From Lunularia cruciata (taxonomy: Eukaryota > Streptophyta > Marchantiopsida > Lunulariales > Lunulariaceae): DNA of 64,000 nt. Where the stretch lies: positions 11,103,001 through 11,167,000 of the forward strand of contig OX419756.1 of assembly GCA_948567375.1 (NCBI GenBank), read 5' to 3'. Shown piece after piece: positions 61,901 to 64,000 of this stretch (position 1 is the stretch's first letter; every line of letters begins with the position of its first letter). The notes beneath the pieces are model-generated. The model worked only from the letters and a program-made list of their open reading frames with translations, searched no databases and was not told where the DNA came from. The position numbers and the translations under genes were made by a program.

Positions 61901-62074
61901 CACCGCTACCACCAAGTCCTCCTTGGGTGGCCCGGCCTCAGACACAATTCTACAGTTCTTCGACACAACATTGCTCCGTCTGCAACCGAATGTGGGCAGC
62001 CCAGAACGGCGAACGGGGGATAAAGAAGCAGATGACAAAACCGTTACATTCCCCATGGCGACCATGACCGCCAT
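58992..62074 (-). CDS. Plastid DUF4079 membrane protein, four exons
   Basis: Exons: 61805-62074, 60180-60446, 59434-59593 and 58992-59170, joined in phase at GT-AG introns, giving 291 residues. Residues 1-45 are Ser/Arg/Val-rich and lack acidic residues until later, like a chloroplast transit peptide. The conserved core follows: GILEGRSFALLHPLVMGGLL (101-120), TLYSGYLGWQWRRVRTIGNE (122-141), ERKELVKGGYKDKHFNAGAI (180-199), RTGQLFPGPHLFSGAG and VLWALAAALVPAMQ. It ends VGKVFEFTNWP. Four to five hydrophobic segments and conserved His residues suggest an integral thylakoid membrane protein. The family is shared by cyanobacteria and plants and has no settled biochemical role. Length and ending match the plant family, so the model appears complete. 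Intron 1 (60447-61804) contains a perfect hairpin at 60535-60564. Confidence 0.94.
60535..60564. repeat. Perfect hairpin, 14-bp arms, 2-nt loop, in intron 1 of the DUF4079 gene
   Basis: TCTCTTGATGGAGG (60535-60548) pairs perfectly with CCTCCATCAAGAGA (60551-60564) around GT. It lies about 90 bp upstream (in gene orientation) of the exon 2 acceptor, so it could form a stem in the pre-mRNA. Confidence 0.9.
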
Positions 62075-62470
62075 AGCTCAGCAGTCTCAAGCAGCAGCAG
62101 TCTTGGCTCTCTCTCTCTCAGTCTCTTGATTTCGTGATGGAATTGTGAGAACTGATTGGCTTCCACGCGAAGTGCACACGCCCTTGAGGCGACCTGAGAA
62201 ACCCGTCGGGAACCTTTTCTCATAGCAGCCACAAAAACTGATCCCATTGGCTATGGAGTCTCCAGCCCCTACGACTAGCCCCATGCACCCACATAACGTG
62301 GCGCCTGCTTGACACGCTTGCTGGGTGCCCACCCCTTTTGTCCACGTCGGAACGAACTTGATCAAACGAGGTTTTTAACTTCTCTTCTGGGACTGACAGT
62401 CTACAAACCTCCGAAACTGACAGATTTTTTGTCATTTGGAATGTCATGCAATAATACACAACAACGAAAT
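62075..62470 (-). promoter_or_regulatory. Leader and core promoter region of the DUF4079 gene
   Basis: Immediately upstream of the start codon, on the gene strand, lies a CTGAGAGAGAGAGAG run (complement of about 62107-62125), as in the leaders of the other genes here. Open frames through it are not conserved and are probably leader. No TATA box is certain. Confidence 0.45.
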
Positions 62471-62885
62471 CTAGAATGCATAGTGATGTGCCACGTAAGG
62501 TTGGAGAAAAATCTTGGAAGGTTTAGAAGATAAAATAAGAAATCGGAAGATTATATGGATGAGAATATCTTCATCCAAATTTGAGATCATCAGAGAAAAC
62601 AAGCAAGATTTCTGAACGAAGTTCATTATATGTTGATAAAGATGTATCAAACCAGCATAATCTCACAAACGAAGTTTATTGTGCACTGAATAATAGAAAT
62701 TCTACTTCATTTTATTACCAAAGAAGTAGATTCTTATCACTGAAATATCAATTATAGAGTTCCTACAAACTAGAAACTCTTCACATTAACATCTCAGTAC
62801 CTACAATCACAGTGATGAATTTCTATATCATCTGTAATAGAAACCAGTACAGTGATAGAAACAGATGCAGTGGTAAGCAAATATC
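62471..62885. other. Spacer between the DUF4079 and lectin genes
   Basis: AT-rich with no frame of interest. It should contain the lectin 3' untranslated region on the - strand. Confidence 0.45.
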
Positions 62886-63320
62886 TTAGAACCCAACGGT
62901 ATTGCTTTGCCAGACAACTAGACCTGCTCTATTATACATCACAATGTTACCATCATTGTGAATCTCGATGTACTGTTCGTTCTTGTTAGCATTCGTGGTT
63001 CCTGTCTCCCAAAGCTTCTGATCGCCATCATAGATTACAGCATTTCCATAACCTTCCATGACAAAGAAACATTTCGTGACTGGACCGGTGGGAATGCTGT
63101 TTGTGGCCCATACAGGTTTACCACTGTGTTTCAGTATCAAATTGCAATTAGCTTGCATTTCGATTGAATAGATCCCGTTGAGAGATGTTCGAGTTCCACC
63201 TGCGTAAATGGCTTCACCTGCCAGTATCAAATTTCCAGGTTGTGCCTCGACTTCGATCTGCTGCACACTCAAAGAACATACCCACCAAACAAACAGTACT
63301 TTGAACCATTTCAGCAACAT
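62886..63320 (-). CDS. Secreted GNA-type (bulb-type) mannose-binding lectin domain protein
   Basis: A single-exon frame of 144 residues. An in-frame TAG four codons upstream and the first ATG at 63320 fix the start. Residues 1-26 are a hydrophobic signal peptide (MLLKWFKVLFVWWVCSLSV..) with likely cleavage near EVEA/QPGN. The rest is one B_lectin domain with three beta-prism repeats and a likely disulfide between Cys59 and Cys84. Measured against the QxDxNxVxY sugar site, site 1 (56-64) is QANCNLILK, site 2 (89-97) is EGYGNAVIY and site 3 (121-129) is HNDGNIVMY. None is complete, and site 3 keeps Asp, Asn, Val and Tyr. It is an extracellular protein that may bind mannose weakly or another glycan. 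A GTATAAG motif (complement of 63409-63415) about 90 bp upstream could be its TATA box. Confidence 0.88.
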   Translation of the reverse strand: MLLKWFKVLFVWWVCSLSVQQIEVEAQPGNLILAGEAIYAGGTRTSLNGIYSIEMQANCNLILKHSGKPVWATNSIPTGPVTKCFFVMEGYGNAVIYDGDQKLWETGTTNANKNEQYIEIHNDGNIVMYNRAGLVVWQSNTVGF

Positions 63321-63424
63321 CTCCAACTTCTGTTCCTACTCAGTCTTGAACAAATGTGGTTATTGAACAAGCAAAACTTGAATGACAGTAGCGTCAAGGA
63401 AAACACTTCTTATACTACATTCTG

Positions 63425-64000
63425 GAAGATAGTCTGCACATCACATAGTGCACATACTATATTGATAATAACTTTGATAGTAACATAAAGAAATATATCT
63501 CTTATACAATATTTACGTAAGATAATTAGCGTATAGTGCACATACAATATTGTTATTAACCTTGTTAGTAACATACGAAATACATCTCTTATATAATGGT
63601 TTTGGAAAATAATTCGCATACAATGCACATACTATATTGATATATATCTGGAGGATAATTTGTATACAGTACACATACTATATTGATATTAACCTTGATA
63701 GTAACATAAAGAAATACATATCTTTTACAATAGTTCTGGAAGATAATTTGCATATAGTGCACATAATTTTTTGATATATTTCTAGAAGATAATTCGTATA
63801 TAGTGCACATGCTATACTATTATTAATCTTGATAGTAACATAAAGAAATACATCTCTAATACGATATTTCTGGAAGATAATTTAAATACAGTGACATACT
63901 ATCTTACTATTAACCTTGATAGTGACATAAAGAAATACATCTCTTATATAATCTTTCTGAAAGATACTTTGTGTATAGTGCACATACTATATTGATATTA
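63425..64000. repeat. AT-rich satellite with 87-bp and 46-bp units, running off the window
   Basis: The marker TA(G/C)(A/T)(G/A)TGCACATA recurs at about 63446, 63534, 63621, 63667, 63754, 63800, 63889 and 63976. Spacings are 87-88 bp or 46 bp. The short unit lacks the block AACCTTGATAGTAACATAAA..CATCTCTTATA. Copies are diverged. The array begins about 100 bp upstream of the lectin start codon and continues beyond the window edge. Confidence 0.85.

Overview
This is low-density nuclear DNA of a land plant, most likely a bryophyte and probably a liverwort. The evidence is plant-only protein families (OVATE family protein, plant DRB double-stranded-RNA-binding protein, plastid DUF4079 protein), GT-AG introns, plant-type interstitial telomere repeats (CCCTAAA), and long GA-, CTG- and CCCG-rich untranslated regions. 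The species cannot be fixed from the window alone. Four protein-coding genes are well supported, with coordinates deduced from splice sites and family conservation.

Layout. 1-5.3 kb: an OVATE family protein gene (+) with a purine-rich leader and a C-rich 3' region. 5.3-14.8 kb: AT-rich intergenic DNA with diverged tandem repeats, a short telomere-like array and no convincing gene. 14.8-28.5 kb: an accessory region with a 5'-truncated copy (14.8-15.5 kb) and a decayed longer copy (24.8-28.5 kb) of one non-LTR retrotransposon family, a probable pseudogene at 17.3-18.3 kb, and a solo LTR inside the longer copy. 28.9-29.7 kb: a GC-rich, promoter-like island without an assignable gene. 33.0-36.4 kb: a DRB2/3/5-type gene (-), with leader DNA to about 38.6 kb. 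43.3-47.2 kb: the best preserved copy of the retrotransposon family, followed by a 129-bp foldback made of its 3' end. 47.2-58.9 kb: mainly non-coding DNA with a 226-bp tandem array and a GC-rich patch at 57.2-58.0 kb. 59.0-62.1 kb: a four-exon plastid DUF4079 gene (-). 62.9-63.3 kb: a secreted GNA-type lectin gene (-), whose upstream DNA passes into a satellite that runs off the window.

The most interesting material is the retroelement set. The non-LTR family has an N-terminal C2H2 finger, a reverse transcriptase, a C-C-H-C knuckle and a restriction-like endonuclease signature, which is R2-like architecture. In two places the 3' end of this element occurs head-to-head with another copy, which suggests priming from the RNA 3' end on both target strands. 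The decayed copy carries a 481-bp solo LTR with a 5-bp target duplication and a dense cluster of heat-shock elements upstream of a TATAAATA box, much like the heat-activated copia element ONSEN.

The four genes do not form a pathway. They act separately in transcriptional repression (OVATE), small-RNA biogenesis (DRB), thylakoid membrane function (DUF4079) and carbohydrate binding (lectin).
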